Positions 1 to 7,510 of a DNA stretch of 12,172 bases are shown in pieces (position 1 is the stretch's first letter; each line of letters opens with the position of its first letter). The translations under genes were made by a program, and so were the position numbers. Origin of the DNA: Methanosarcinales archaeon (GTDB lineage: Archaea; Halobacteriota; Methanosarcinia; Methanosarcinales; Methanosarcinaceae); the NCBI GenBank assembly GCA_012329085.1, contig JAAXQB010000231.1, positions 1 through 12,172 of the forward strand, in the 5' to 3' direction. The notes beneath the pieces were generated by a model. It was given only the letters and a program-made list of their open reading frames with translations, was not told the origin of the DNA and did not search any database.

Positions 1-1532
1 ACCAAAGTCATGGGTTAATGGATATTATAACTGCAATTAGAAACATTAATAAAAGTAATCTTGCAGACATAGGAGGTGCATTGTTAAATCGTGATACACC
101 TCAATTCGAAAAACTGGTTAGTGAAAGATTGGGTGTTACAACAAATATAACTTATGTACTTGGTCATAATTTAAACAATCCATATACTTTTTATAATTTA
201 TCTACTGGCGATTATGCCGTAATAGTATTGTGTAACACTACAAAGCCCGAATTTAAAATTTTATCAACTACTACTTTTCAGGTATTGGAATCCCATATAA
301 TTATTAATGCACCCCATAATAATCAAGAAGTAATAGAAAATACCCCATGGATTGAAGTTGATGTAACACTTAATCCGCACATTCCTAATGTTCGATATGC
401 TGCAATTCTTATACATGAAGATGCATTTCGTGCAAATATTGAGATTGATAGTGATGGAACACGACCAAATACAAGTATGCATATAAATAATATACACATT
501 AGCAAACATGTACGAGATATGTTTTTTGATGAATTTAATGTATGTTTATATGAAGGATCATTTACAAACATAAGAAGTGCATTAACTAATGTAACTAGGA
601 ATAATATTTATAATAATAAATTAAATATCATAAATGTGATGGTTGATGTTATTGGAAAAAATAGAGTTAGCATGCATGTACCAATGGATGCAGATGAAAA
701 AAAATTTAATTTATATACCTGGGGTCTTAATAGAGGAAATTATATATTATCAATAGCAGCAATTTCTGAAAACGGTTTACTTGTAGGATTTAATCAAGTA
801 AATATTGAAATAGTAGAGTTGCCAATAGGACTACTCGACAATCAAGAAGGAGTTACACCCCCTCCAGAAAGACCACCCACGGATCCCCCAATAGATCCAG
901 CAGCCGACATAACAATAATACAACATATATTAATTTTACCTAAACAAACAACATTCCAAATTGGTGAAACAGTTCAATTTACTGCAACTGTATATCCAGA
1001 AGGTGCAGATCAAAGAGTGGCATGGACAGTTGAAAATCCAGAGATCGGAACAATAGATGAAAATGGATTATTTATAGCAAAAGCAATAGGAACTGCCAAT
1101 ATATTTGCAACAAGTATAGCAGATCCAGAAACACACAACATTTCAACTATAAATATAGAGAGTCCAGTAGTTCCAGCAGCAAATCAACCAATCTCATCCA
1201 TATCCATTTCATCCAAACAAACAGCAACTCAGATTGGCGAAACAATTCAATTCACTGCAGATGTGTATCCAGAAGGTTCAGATCAAAGAGTGGTATGGAC
1301 AGTTGAAAATCCAGAAATGGGGACAATAGATGAGAGGGGTCTTTTTACAGCAAAAAAAACAGGAGATGTGGTTGTAGTTGCAACAAGTGTAGCAAATCCA
1401 GAAATGGATTGTTCTACAATTGCAACGATAGAAGAACCAGTATCGGATTTACCATGGGCATGGATTGTATTAATTATAATTATAATAACAATAATAGCAG
1501 CAATCGCACTTAAAAAAAAGGAGAAGGTATGA
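1..1532 (+). CDS. Cell-surface protein with two Big_2-type Ig-like repeats and C-terminal membrane anchor (5'-partial)
   Basis: The frame is open to the left window edge (QSHGL precedes the first Met at 18). The visible N-terminus has no signal peptide and no good Shine-Dalgarno, so the true start is probably upstream. Residues below count from Met 18. Residues 1-275 are a beta-rich region I do not firmly recognise; it resembles extracellular domains of methanogen surface proteins. A proline-rich linker follows at about 279-294. Two Ig-like repeats of the bacterial Ig-like 2 (Big_2) type lie at about 297-385 and 391-475, with shared QIGET-QFTA, VYPEG, DQRV and WTVENPE motifs and a 91-residue period. 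Residues 480-498 are one hydrophobic helix followed by KKKEKV, a type I-like tail anchor with the bulk outside the cell. The role is inferred to be adhesion or envelope structure. The stop overlaps the next gene's start as ATGA, so the two are likely co-translated. Confidence 0.75.
   Translation, partial: QSHGLMDIITAIRNINKSNLADIGGALLNRDTPQFEKLVSERLGVTTNITYVLGHNLNNPYTFYNLSTGDYAVIVLCNTTKPEFKILSTTTFQVLESHIIINAPHNNQEVIENTPWIEVDVTLNPHIPNVRYAAILIHEDAFRANIEIDSDGTRPNTSMHINNIHISKHVRDMFFDEFNVCLYEGSFTNIRSALTNVTRNNIYNNKLNIINVMVDVIGKNRVSMHVPMDADEKKFNLYTWGLNRGNYILSIAAISENGLLVGFNQVNIEIVELPIGLLDNQEGVTPPPERPPTDPPIDPAADITIIQHILILPKQTTFQIGETVQFTATVYPEGADQRVAWTVENPEIGTIDENGLFIAKAIGTANIFATSIADPETHNISTINIESPVVPAANQPISSISISSKQTATQIGETIQFTADVYPEGSDQRVVWTVENPEMGTIDERGLFTAKKTGDVVVVATSVANPEMDCSTIATIEEPVSDLPWAWIVLIIIIITIIAAIALKKKEKV
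906..1443 (+). repeat. Two in-frame Big_2 domain repeats (273-base period)
   Basis: The blocks from 969 and from 1242 match closely at DNA level as well as in protein. Both contain the runs CAGATCAAAGAGTGG and TGGACAGTTGAAAATCCAGA. The offset is 273 bases, or 91 codons. Conservation at third codon positions suggests a fairly recent internal duplication or gene-conversion-like homogenisation. Confidence 0.8.
1518..1531 (+). promoter_or_regulatory. Shine-Dalgarno and ATGA overlap start
   Basis: AAGGAG at 1518-1523 lies 5 bases before ATG 1529, inside the last codons of the upstream gene. The stop TGA (1530-1532) shares bases with the ATG. This decides the start of the second surface gene and so exposes its frameshift. 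Confidence 0.75.
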
Positions 1533-2838
1533 TAAGAAAACTTACAACATCACTTTTATTTTTTTATTATTAGTTCAACCAATACATGCATTAGAAATAA
1601 TTCCAGAAGATCCAGTAATTGGAGATGATGTATTAATACGAGGTATAGCATCCCCTGGAGAACTTGTAGAACTGACAACCGTTTTTGAAAAAAGAGTTCC
1701 AGTAGTGAATGGAAAATATATTCATACATTTGAAGGAATTAGAATTCCTGATAAAGACAATGTATTTACAGTAAATTCCAAATCTGTAAAAGATTTAACT
1801 GTTGCTGTAAGATTGCTAATAATTTGGATTCCAGTAAGATCGGATGCATTGAATGGTATTGCAACTGTATCGCAAACTAATGTGCCTGCTGGAACATATA
1901 CAATAAAAATACATGGAGATGCAGCCCCTTATGAAACATATGTTGATTTGACAATAACTGCATCAACAACAGTGACTGCAGATTTGAATGGTAATTTTGA
2001 ATTTAGTCACTCAACAGCTGGAATACCCCTTGGAACATTTGATCTTAGAGTTGGTGGTGTGTCAAGAACAGTAACTTTGCATGGACAAACCCCAATAGAA
2101 CAAACTTCTACGACTCCAATTGGAGGTGGCGGAGGTGGAAGAGTTATACGATTAGATGACACAGAACAAACAGATAATGAAAAAGAATTAAATGAAATCA
2201 CCCCATTAGAAATAGAAGTATTACCTGAATCAATACTATTTGAAGATTTTGTTAGAATTTCAAAAATAGAAAGTGCAGTTCCTAAATTTATAAAAATCAC
2301 GGATACCAATATAATTGGAATCAGAATAACAACAATAGATGATATAGAAAACACATCAATAACTATACAACAGTTTGAAATTGCACCAAAAAACATTTCA
2401 GAATTACATGGAGTTTATAATTATTTTAAAATAAATAGTGAAATTCAATCAGAAAATATTGAAAATATATCCATTGATTTTAAAGTTAGAAGGAATTGGA
2501 TTACAGATAACAATATTGATAAAAATACTATAAAACTAAATAGATTCGATGCATCATTAAATGAATGGAGTGAATTGCAAACAAAATTCATAGATGAAAA
2601 TGATTTATATTTATTTTACACTGCAGAATCTTCGTCTTTTTCAATATTTGCAATAACTGGAATGGAAAAAGAAACAATTCAAATAATTGATGATGCAAAT
2701 TTAGAAGAAGGTCAAGAAATTGAAAAAACAAATGATGAAGATGAAACTTCCATCATACCAAATTTTAACATATTTTTTGTTACAATTACATTTTTAATGG
2801 CATGGGTATTAATAATACGAAATAAAAAAAATAAATGA
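1529..2838 (+). CDS. Secreted PGF-pre-PGF domain surface protein, frame broken by one base in the signal peptide
   Basis: ATG 1529 overlaps the previous stop as ATGA and has AAGGAG at 1518-1523, so this start is well supported. It reads MIRKLTTSLLFFYY and hits TAG. One extra T in the T7 run at 1559-1565 joins it to the long frame as MIRKLTTSLLF-FLLLVQPIHA, a normal signal peptide with cleavage near A/LEIIPED. The corrected protein is about 436 residues. The uninterrupted frame alone would start at GTG 1705 and lack any export signal. After the signal come beta-rich repeats ending near the GQTP motif, then a Gly6 linker near 2122-2140. A region resembling the archaeal PGF-pre-PGF domain follows (about 2220-2670), with the W..L.T and SSSFSIFAI motifs. 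The C-terminus is IPNF, one hydrophobic helix and RNKKNK, like a PGF-CTERM sorting tail with PNF in place of PGF. An S-layer-linked or lipid-anchored surface protein is inferred. Confidence 0.7.
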
Positions 2839-2969
2839 GGTTAAATATGATGTATTCTTATAATTTGGATTTTAATTTATACAACACATTTCAATGAATC
2901 TATAGTTTTTATTATGTATAATTTATATATAAAAAATCTTGATGTGGCAAATATTTTTTTATAATATAT

Positions 2970-2995
2970 AATTTGTAAAATTTATTTTACAAATT
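2970..2995. repeat. Perfect 12-base inverted repeat
   Basis: AATTTGTAAAAT and ATTTTACAAATT are separated by TT. It lies about 130 bases after the surface gene. It could be a terminator-type hairpin or a dimeric protein site; no T run follows directly, so the function is unassigned. Confidence 0.55.
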
Positions 2996-3034
2996 GCATA
3001 TTTAACACTCAAACTTTTCATAATGATGTTCAAA

Positions 3035-3150
3035 GAAAATTTTAATTTCTCGAAATTTCAAACATTTTAGTTAATATTTTGACTAATTCTTTTTTTTTAA
3101 TATTATATTAACTTATAAATTTATATACTAAGAGAAAATTTTAATTTCTC
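3035..3150 (+). repeat. 17-base direct repeat pair with hairpin potential
   Basis: GAAAATTTTAATTTCTC occurs at 3035-3051 and again at 3134-3150. In the second copy the arms GAGAAA and TTTCTC can pair around ATTTTAA, and TATATACTAA comes directly before. The same TATATACT plus GAGAAA...TTTCTC arrangement recurs at 3374-3404, 10051-10110 (reverse) and 11625-11683. Confidence 0.6.
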
Positions 3151-3242
3151 ATCAAGTATATTTTTAAAATAAGGTTTAATTTTTCTGTAAATTTATATAA
3201 TTTTATAAATATGATTTTTTTTATTTTTGTAGTAGTATATAA

Positions 3243-3361
3243 CTCGACTTTGCCATATTACAAAATAAGCCAATTATATAAAGCAGTATGACATCAAACC
3301 ATTCAGAAAAGTAAAATCAATATTGGACGGTTGAATGGAAATCCAATCTGACAAAGTAGAA
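3243..3361. mobile_element. MITE-like element with terminal inverted repeats, related to the IS end at 11811
   Basis: The left end CTCGACTTTGCCATATT (3243-3259) is mirrored by AATCTGACAAAGTAGAA (3345-3361), whose complement is TTCTACTTTGTCAGATT. The arms share ACTTTG.CA.ATT. The left end is nearly identical to AACTCGACTTTGTCATATT at 11811, which sits just upstream of a transposase start. The interior of about 85 bases has no coding capacity. A non-autonomous derivative of that IS is inferred. I found no convincing target-site duplication. Confidence 0.45.
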
Positions 3362-3373
3362 ATAATTTATAAA

Positions 3374-3404
3374 ATTATATACTGGGAGGAATTTCCTTTT
3401 TTCT
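3374..3404 (+). repeat. TATATACT plus GGAATTTCC...TTTCTCG hairpin module
   Basis: ATTATATACT is followed by GGGAGGAATTTCC, a T6 run and CTCG. It resembles the outer module of the large repeats at 10050-10248 and 11476-11683, which carry TATACTAA, GAGAAATTT and a T-rich stretch ending in CTCG. It lies directly after the MITE-like element. Confidence 0.4.
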
Positions 3405-3664
3405 CGTAAAAATCTCCAATATTGTGAAATATTATTTGTGAATTTGACATACAATTTCCAATTATAATATCCAATTTCCTTATATTAATATTATAAGTTT
3501 TATGCAATAATGTTTTTTAATCACGATATCATTTATACTAACATATCTTGCACCTAATATAATACATTTTTTTTAAATTTTTATTATAATTTTATTTGAA
3601 CCCTCTAATAAAATCAAATATTAATGTAGCTATAAAGATAATTTCTATCATTACATAAGCCAAC

Positions 3665-3675
3665 ACATATAAATA
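3665..3675 (+). promoter_or_regulatory. TATA box of the DUF2070 gene (leaderless promoter)
   Basis: ACATATAAATA is centred about 25-26 bases before ATG 3696. That spacing places the transcription start at the initiation codon. No Shine-Dalgarno precedes the ATG, which fits a leaderless archaeal mRNA. Confidence 0.55.
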
Positions 3676-3695
3676 AAGAAAAGTATTAAATCGTA

Positions 3696-5464
3696 ATGCA
3701 AAAAATAAATGAAGATAAGATTGATAAACTTATTAAATATATGTTTACAACTCCCAGTTGGTTTAAATCTTTTTATATATCCTTTATTCTTTCCATAATT
3801 GTGGGGATAGTTGCTTTAAGATTCGGAGAAGGGATATTAGAGGGTGTAATTTCTGGATTAATATTAATAGGGATTCCTTCAATATTATCTACAATAGGTA
3901 CCTATTTGGTCACTATGTGGTCAAATGAAAAAATATCAATGTCTGGATCCTTGTTTTTATCAATGGTGTGCGTTATTGTTATTAGTATTATTTGCATATT
4001 TGGTGCAATTATCTCGTATTTTTTAATACCCATATAATATTTCATGTATATATTACAGCACTTGGAGCAATCTTTGTGATTAGAATGATTGCAATTTTTA
4101 TAACTTCAAAAAGTAATATTTTAAAAGTAGTTGCACCTGCATCACTTCAAACTGTTTTTGGAGGAATTGGAATTTTATTTTTCAATCCACAAATGGAATA
4201 TTTTATATTTTTAATAATTGGATGTGCCATATTTGTATTTGCAAGTGATATATTTTTTCGACATACGAATATACCAATGAAAAAATTATTTGGGGTGAAT
4301 ACACTCACATTTATTAAAAGTTACCTTTCTCATGTCAAAGACGGTTCAAATGATATGGAAGAACTGTTTAAAAATATCGGCGAATATGTAACAGTCCCCA
4401 TAACTGTATTGAATTTCAAAGATATGAATGGTAAAAATAAAGCAACAATTATAATTCCCGCAATTCATCCAGGTCCTATTGGAGAGATTGGAAGTGGAAA
4501 TTTACCAGACAAGATTGCAGAAAAATTTGATGGAATAGTATTTGTACCGCATGGAACTACAACACATGATTTTAATTTAACAGCTGCATCAGAAATTGAT
4601 AAAATCATATTTGCTGCAACCGTAGCATTAGATCAAATGGAATATACTACTTATGCAACAAAATCAATTCGCTTAAAAATCAATAATACTTCAGTTATAG
4701 GCCAAAGATTTGGAAAGTTTGAACGATCCATAATGATGACAGTAACACACTCACCAATGCCTGCTGACGATATTGATTTTTCAATAGGAGTTCTTGCATC
4801 AGCAAATGCGTGTAATAATGGAATGCAAAATGCAGTTCTTATAGATGCCCACAATTGTACAGATGGAAGTCCTAAAATAATTACACCTGGAAGTAAAGTT
4901 GCATATGATATTATTGAAATTACAACTCTTTTAGCAAAATCATTGTTTGATATTAAAGAAGATGAAATTAAAATTGGAGTTGCGGCATTGCCTCCAATGT
5001 ATTCAAGACACGAGGGAATGGGACCACTCGGAATTAGAGCAATTGTCATGGAGGTGTCAAATCAAAAAACTGCTTTTGTTTTAATTGATGGAAATAATAT
5101 GATTATGGGATTAAGAGAGAAAATCATAGATAAATTACTTGTTAATGAAGCAGAGATAATGACTACGGACACACATGTTGTAAATGTTAAAAATTCAAAA
5201 AATTACATAGGTATGCGAATCGATTCAGATGAATTAATTTCAATAATACAATCAGTTGTAAATGATGCGATCAATGATCTTGAGCCCACAGAAGTTGGAG
5301 TTGCAACAACATTTGCAAAAGATGTTTCAATATTTGGATCCTATAAAACATCAGAAATTACAAGTACTCTTGGTACAATTTTATCCATGAGTAGAATGCT
5401 AATACTTTTAATTATTATGCTTTCTATCACACTTCTTGTTATCATGTTTGATTGGATTGTATAG
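3696..5464 (+). CDS. DUF2070 family multi-spanning membrane protein, frame broken by one base at 4019-4024
   Basis: Two frames make one protein: 3696-4037 gives the N-terminal 113 residues, and the frame open through 3992 to 5464 gives the rest. Adding one base in the T6 run at 4019-4024 joins them at SYF/FNTHIIFHVYITALG, about 589 residues, close to the usual DUF2070 length of about 600. The N-terminal part has about three membrane helices (residues 23-44, 47-74, 83-112). Three more follow the join (VYITALGAIF..., VVAPASLQTVF..., MEYFIFLIIG...). A large hydrophilic domain carries IHPGP (His codon at 4466), FVPHGTTTHDFN, THSPMPADDIDF, LIDAHNC and YSRHEGMGPLG. One C-terminal helix ends the protein (MLILLIIMLSITLLVIM). 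The clustered His and Asp residues hint at a metal-dependent enzyme, but the family function is unknown. The break coincides with T TTT TTA in frame, so -1 ribosomal slippage could yield the full product. Confidence 0.75.
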
Positions 5465-5684
5465 CATTATAATATCAATTTTACGAGATTTGAATAAGCA
5501 TCAGTGATGTTTTTAAATATTTAATAAATATTATTTATATTTTATAATAATATAAATTACATAATTTCAATAAATGGTATTGCATATGCATTATTTTATA
5601 TTTATAAAATATATTTTCCTATAAAAACATATACTGCATATAAAATAAGTTCAAATTATTAATAAAATATAGTATATTTATATT

Positions 5685-5737
5685 CATTCATTCTGAATGG
5701 GCAAACGCTCATTCATTCTGAATGAGCTATTAAAAGG
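5685..5737 (+). repeat. Two-hairpin palindromic element, copy A
   Basis: Hairpin I has arms CATTCA/TGAATG with loop TTC (5685-5699). Hairpin II has arms GCTCATTCA/TGAATGAGC with loop TTC (5707-5727). They are joined by GGGCAAAC and followed by TATTAAAAGG. The inner arms can also pair across the linker (GAATGGGC with GCTCATTC), so alternative folds are possible. Confidence 0.75.
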
Positions 5738-5860
5738 ATTCGTTTTTAAAAATTACTTGTGGAAAAAATTTAAATAAAACATTTGAAAATAAATTTTAAA
5801 TATAAAAAATTGAAAATTTTTTTAATTCTTTCATATCAAAAATCAGAGATTTTTTCTTAC

Positions 5861-5915
5861 GCTCATTCTCTTCGAGAATGAGCAAACGCTCATTCATTCT
5901 GAATGAGCTATAAAA
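5861..5915 (+). repeat. Two-hairpin palindromic element, copy B
   Basis: Hairpin I has arms GCTCATTCTC/GAGAATGAGC with loop TTC (5861-5883). Hairpin II at 5888-5908 has the same sequence as hairpin II of copy A. The linker is AAAC and the tail is TATAAAAAAC. The tip of hairpin I differs from the other copies, but both arms change together, so pairing is kept. Confidence 0.8.
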
Positions 5916-5957
5916 AACAAGTATTAAGATATACAATTTTATAAATTATATACTAAC

Positions 5958-5990
5958 GCTCATTCTCCTACGGAGAATGAGCTATAAAAA
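5958..5990 (+). repeat. Single-hairpin palindromic element, copy C
   Basis: The arms GCTCATTCTCC/GGAGAATGAGC form an 11-base-pair stem with loop TAC (5958-5982), followed by TATAAAAAAG. ATTATATACTAAC comes directly before, as in the larger repeats. The stem tip again differs from copies A and B with both arms compensating. Confidence 0.75.
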
Positions 5991-6023
5991 AGAATACATC
6001 CTACATATTTTATAGAATAATAG

Positions 6024-6057
6024 TGATGATAATAAAATAATGATGATAATAAAATAA
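6024..6057 (+). repeat. Tandem repeat, 2 x 17 bases
   Basis: TGATGATAATAAAATAA occurs twice head to tail without mismatch, about 20 bases beyond the 3' end of the tRNA-Gly gene. On the minus strand it is T-rich and could take part in ending the tRNA transcript. Confidence 0.7.
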
Positions 6058-6076
6058 TAAGTGTAAAAATAAAATA

Positions 6077-6148
6077 TACATCAGCCGGGACTCGAACCCG
6101 AGTTCGAGCGTTGGCAACGCCCGGTGATAGCCACTACACTACTGATGT
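6077..6148 (-). tRNA. tRNA-Gly (GCC)
   Basis: The minus strand folds as a cloverleaf. The acceptor ACATCAG pairs with CTGATGT, followed by A73. TAG occupies positions 8-10. The anticodon stem GGGCG/CGCTC encloses TTGCCAA, giving anticodon GCC. The T arm is TCGGG/CCCGG around TTCGAGT. CCA is not encoded. It is the last gene of the three-tRNA cluster. Confidence 0.93.
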
Positions 6149-6159
6149 GATGTGAGATA

Positions 6160-6232
6160 TGCCCAGACCCGGACTCGAACCGGGGACAACTGCCTCTTCA
6201 GGGCAGCGCTCTCCCAACTGAGCTATCTGGGC
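6160..6232 (-). tRNA. tRNA-Phe (GAA)
   Basis: The minus strand folds with acceptor GCCCAGA/TCTGGGC and A73. The D arm is AGCTCAGTTGGGAGAGC. The anticodon stem CTGCC/GGCAG encloses CTGAAGA, giving anticodon GAA. The T arm contains GTTCGAGTC. It lies 11 bases from each neighbouring tRNA, so the three genes are probably one transcript. CCA is not encoded. Confidence 0.95.
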
Positions 6233-6242
6233 ACATTAAAAA

Positions 6243-6316
6243 TGGGCCCACTGCGATTCGAACGCAGGATCTCCGCCATGTCAAGGCGATGTCATGACCA
6301 GCTAGACCACGAGCCC
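6243..6316 (-). tRNA. tRNA-Val (GAC)
   Basis: The minus strand folds with acceptor GGGCTCG/TGGGCCC (two G-U pairs) and A73. The D arm is GTC/GAC. The anticodon stem TCGCC/GGCGG encloses TTGACAT, giving anticodon GAC. The T loop contains GTTCGAATC. It is the first gene of the cluster. CCA is not encoded. Confidence 0.93.
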
Positions 6317-6333
6317 TTTCATGAGTTTTATGG

Positions 6334-6344
6334 AAATATAAATA
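6334..6344 (-). promoter_or_regulatory. TATA box of the tRNA cluster
   Basis: On the minus strand TATTTATATTT lies about 18-28 bases before the first base of tRNA-Val. This is the standard archaeal spacing for a transcript starting at or just before the mature 5' end. Confidence 0.55.
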
Positions 6345-6399
6345 CTACAACATCACTTATAAACTTTTGTATTTATTCAGGAATTTATTAAAATTAAAA

Positions 6400-7491
6400 T
6401 CATTTCAAACGAATAGAAGTTTTTTCTCGATCTTCTATATATATGGCATCAGTGAATTTTACTACACCTGAACTGCCCATGGATATACTATGCACTCTTG
6501 CATTTCCTTTACCAAATAAATTAGACTCCTTTAAAAAATGCCCTGTTGTAACTCCTGTTGCTGAAAATATAATGTCTTTTCCCGGTGCAAGTCTGTTTAC
6601 ATCAAGTATATCGCCTATATTATATTCATTAATTCCCATATCAATAAGTCTTGGCATTTTTTCTGTAAGCTCTTTATTAATATAATCAATTGATTTATTA
6701 TTTGCAATAGAAGGCAATACAAGCCGCGCAAGTATTTTTCCACCAAGTATTTTTATTGCAGCGGCAGTAAGTACAGCTTCTCCTGCACCACCCATACCCA
6801 TAACCACATGTACGCCAGATCCACGAATTGCAGTTGCTATACCAGGTATTAAATCGCCATCTTCAATAACTGACACTCTTGCACCGCAGTCCCTAATTTC
6901 TTTTATTTTCTTTTTGTGTCTTGGTCTATTTAATATAACTACAACAAGCTCATCAATACTTCGATTTAATGCTTTTGCAACAATATTAAGATTATGAGCA
7001 CAAGGTGCATCAAGATCTATCTTTTGATCTGGATTTTCTTTTTCATACTTGACAACATCAGAACCTACTACAATTTTATCCATATATACATCAGGTCCAT
7101 GAAAAAGCCCGCCTGATTCAGACATTGCCATAACAGAAATTGATCCAGGCATACCATTTGCAGTAAGATTTGTACCCTCCAATGGATCCACGGCAATATC
7201 TACTTCCAAATCTCCTTTTCCTGTGCCTACTTTTTCACCAATATATAGCATAGGTGCCTCATCTCGTTCCCCTTCTCCAATTTTTATAATCCCCTTCATA
7301 TCAAGAGAATTTAACATTCTTCGCATAGATTCCACAGCAACAAAATCTGCACAATCTTTATCTCCCTTTCCTATCTGATATGCAGAAGCAATTGCAGCAG
7401 CTTCTGTTATTTGTGTAAGTCTTGAAAGCAATTCTGTTTCAATCGGTCCTTGTCGTTTTATTATAATTTCAGCAGCATTTAATTTAGCCAT
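6400..7491 (-). CDS. glpX: Fructose-1,6-bisphosphatase class II (GlpX family)
   Basis: It removes the 1-phosphate from fructose 1,6-bisphosphate in gluconeogenesis, in the cytoplasm, with a divalent metal. The 363-residue protein from ATG 7491 (MAKLNAAEII) shows the GlpX set: GEGERDEAPMLYIGE (72-86), DPLEGTN (102-108, the metal and phosphate site), LNRPRH (near 187), GMGGAGEAVLTAAA (232-245) and FSATGVTTG (309-317). The frame is open up to an ATG at 7527, and ATG 7497 is also possible. I prefer 7491 because AAGGAAA lies about 10 bases before it, and a TATA-like sequence at 7511-7522 would make a start at 7527 untranscribed. It is separated from the DUF99 gene by 115 bases holding a palindromic element, so it probably has its own promoter. 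Length is slightly above the usual 320-340. Confidence 0.92.
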   Translation of the reverse strand: MAKLNAAEIIIKRQGPIETELLSRLTQITEAAAIASAYQIGKGDKDCADFVAVESMRRMLNSLDMKGIIKIGEGERDEAPMLYIGEKVGTGKGDLEVDIAVDPLEGTNLTANGMPGSISVMAMSESGGLFHGPDVYMDKIVVGSDVVKYEKENPDQKIDLDAPCAHNLNIVAKALNRSIDELVVVILNRPRHKKKIKEIRDCGARVSVIEDGDLIPGIATAIRGSGVHVVMGMGGAGEAVLTAAAIKILGGKILARLVLPSIANNKSIDYINKELTEKMPRLIDMGINEYNIGDILDVNRLAPGKDIIFSATGVTTGHFLKESNLFGKGNARVHSISMGSSGVVKFTDAIYIEDREKTSIRLK

Positions 7492-7510
7492 AATCATTTT
7501 CCTTTTAAAA

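Larger units (their letters stand above)
2839..3695. other. 857-base gene desert with hairpins, a 17-base direct repeat and a MITE-like element
   Basis: I see no credible gene on either strand. It is very AT-rich, with long T runs. It holds a 12-base inverted repeat (2970-2995), a 17-base direct repeat (3035-3051 and 3134-3150), a MITE-like element (3243-3361), a hairpin module at 3374-3404 and the promoter of the DUF2070 gene. A 16-codon ATG frame at 2848 preceded by GAGGT is present but too short to support. Confidence 0.6.
5465..6076. other. 612-base convergent intergenic region with palindrome clusters
   Basis: It lies between the DUF2070 stop (plus strand) and the 3' end of the minus-strand tRNA cluster. 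I see no gene. It is extremely AT-rich and holds an AATATTT/AAATATT hairpin at 5516-5532 (possible terminator for DUF2070), the palindrome clusters at 5685-5737, 5861-5915 and 5958-5990, and a 2 x 17-base tandem repeat at 6024-6057. Confidence 0.6.

Noticed and set aside
1556..1567. Programmed -1 slippage in the surface gene
   Set aside because: The in-frame codons are TTA TTT TTT TAT, which is not a canonical X XXY YYZ heptamer, unlike the DUF2070 site. Not excluded, but weaker than indel or phase variation.
1529..1600. Pyrrolysine read-through of the TAG that ends the short frame of the PGF-pre-PGF gene
   Set aside because: Continuing in that frame gives another stop within a few codons and does not yield a signal peptide; a one-base shift explains everything.
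2848..2898. Small peptide starting ATG ATG after GAGGT
   Set aside because: Only 16 codons with no recognisable feature; the ribosome-site match is weak evidence on its own.
3696..4037. Separate small membrane protein of 113 residues
   Set aside because: Position, helix content and combined length show that it is the N-terminus of the DUF2070 protein, not an independent gene.
5685..5990. CRISPR array
   Set aside because: Units are palindromes with irregular spacing and AT-rich gaps; there are no equal-length unique spacers and no cas genes.
5685..5990. Intrinsic terminators for DUF2070 or the tRNAs
   Set aside because: On the plus strand the hairpins are followed by A-rich TATAAAAA, not a T run; on the minus strand the T run precedes the hairpin. 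The same family also lies upstream of genes.
6152..6391. Plus-strand open frame across the tRNA cluster
   Set aside because: It is the complement of the tRNA-Phe and tRNA-Val genes and has no protein-like composition.
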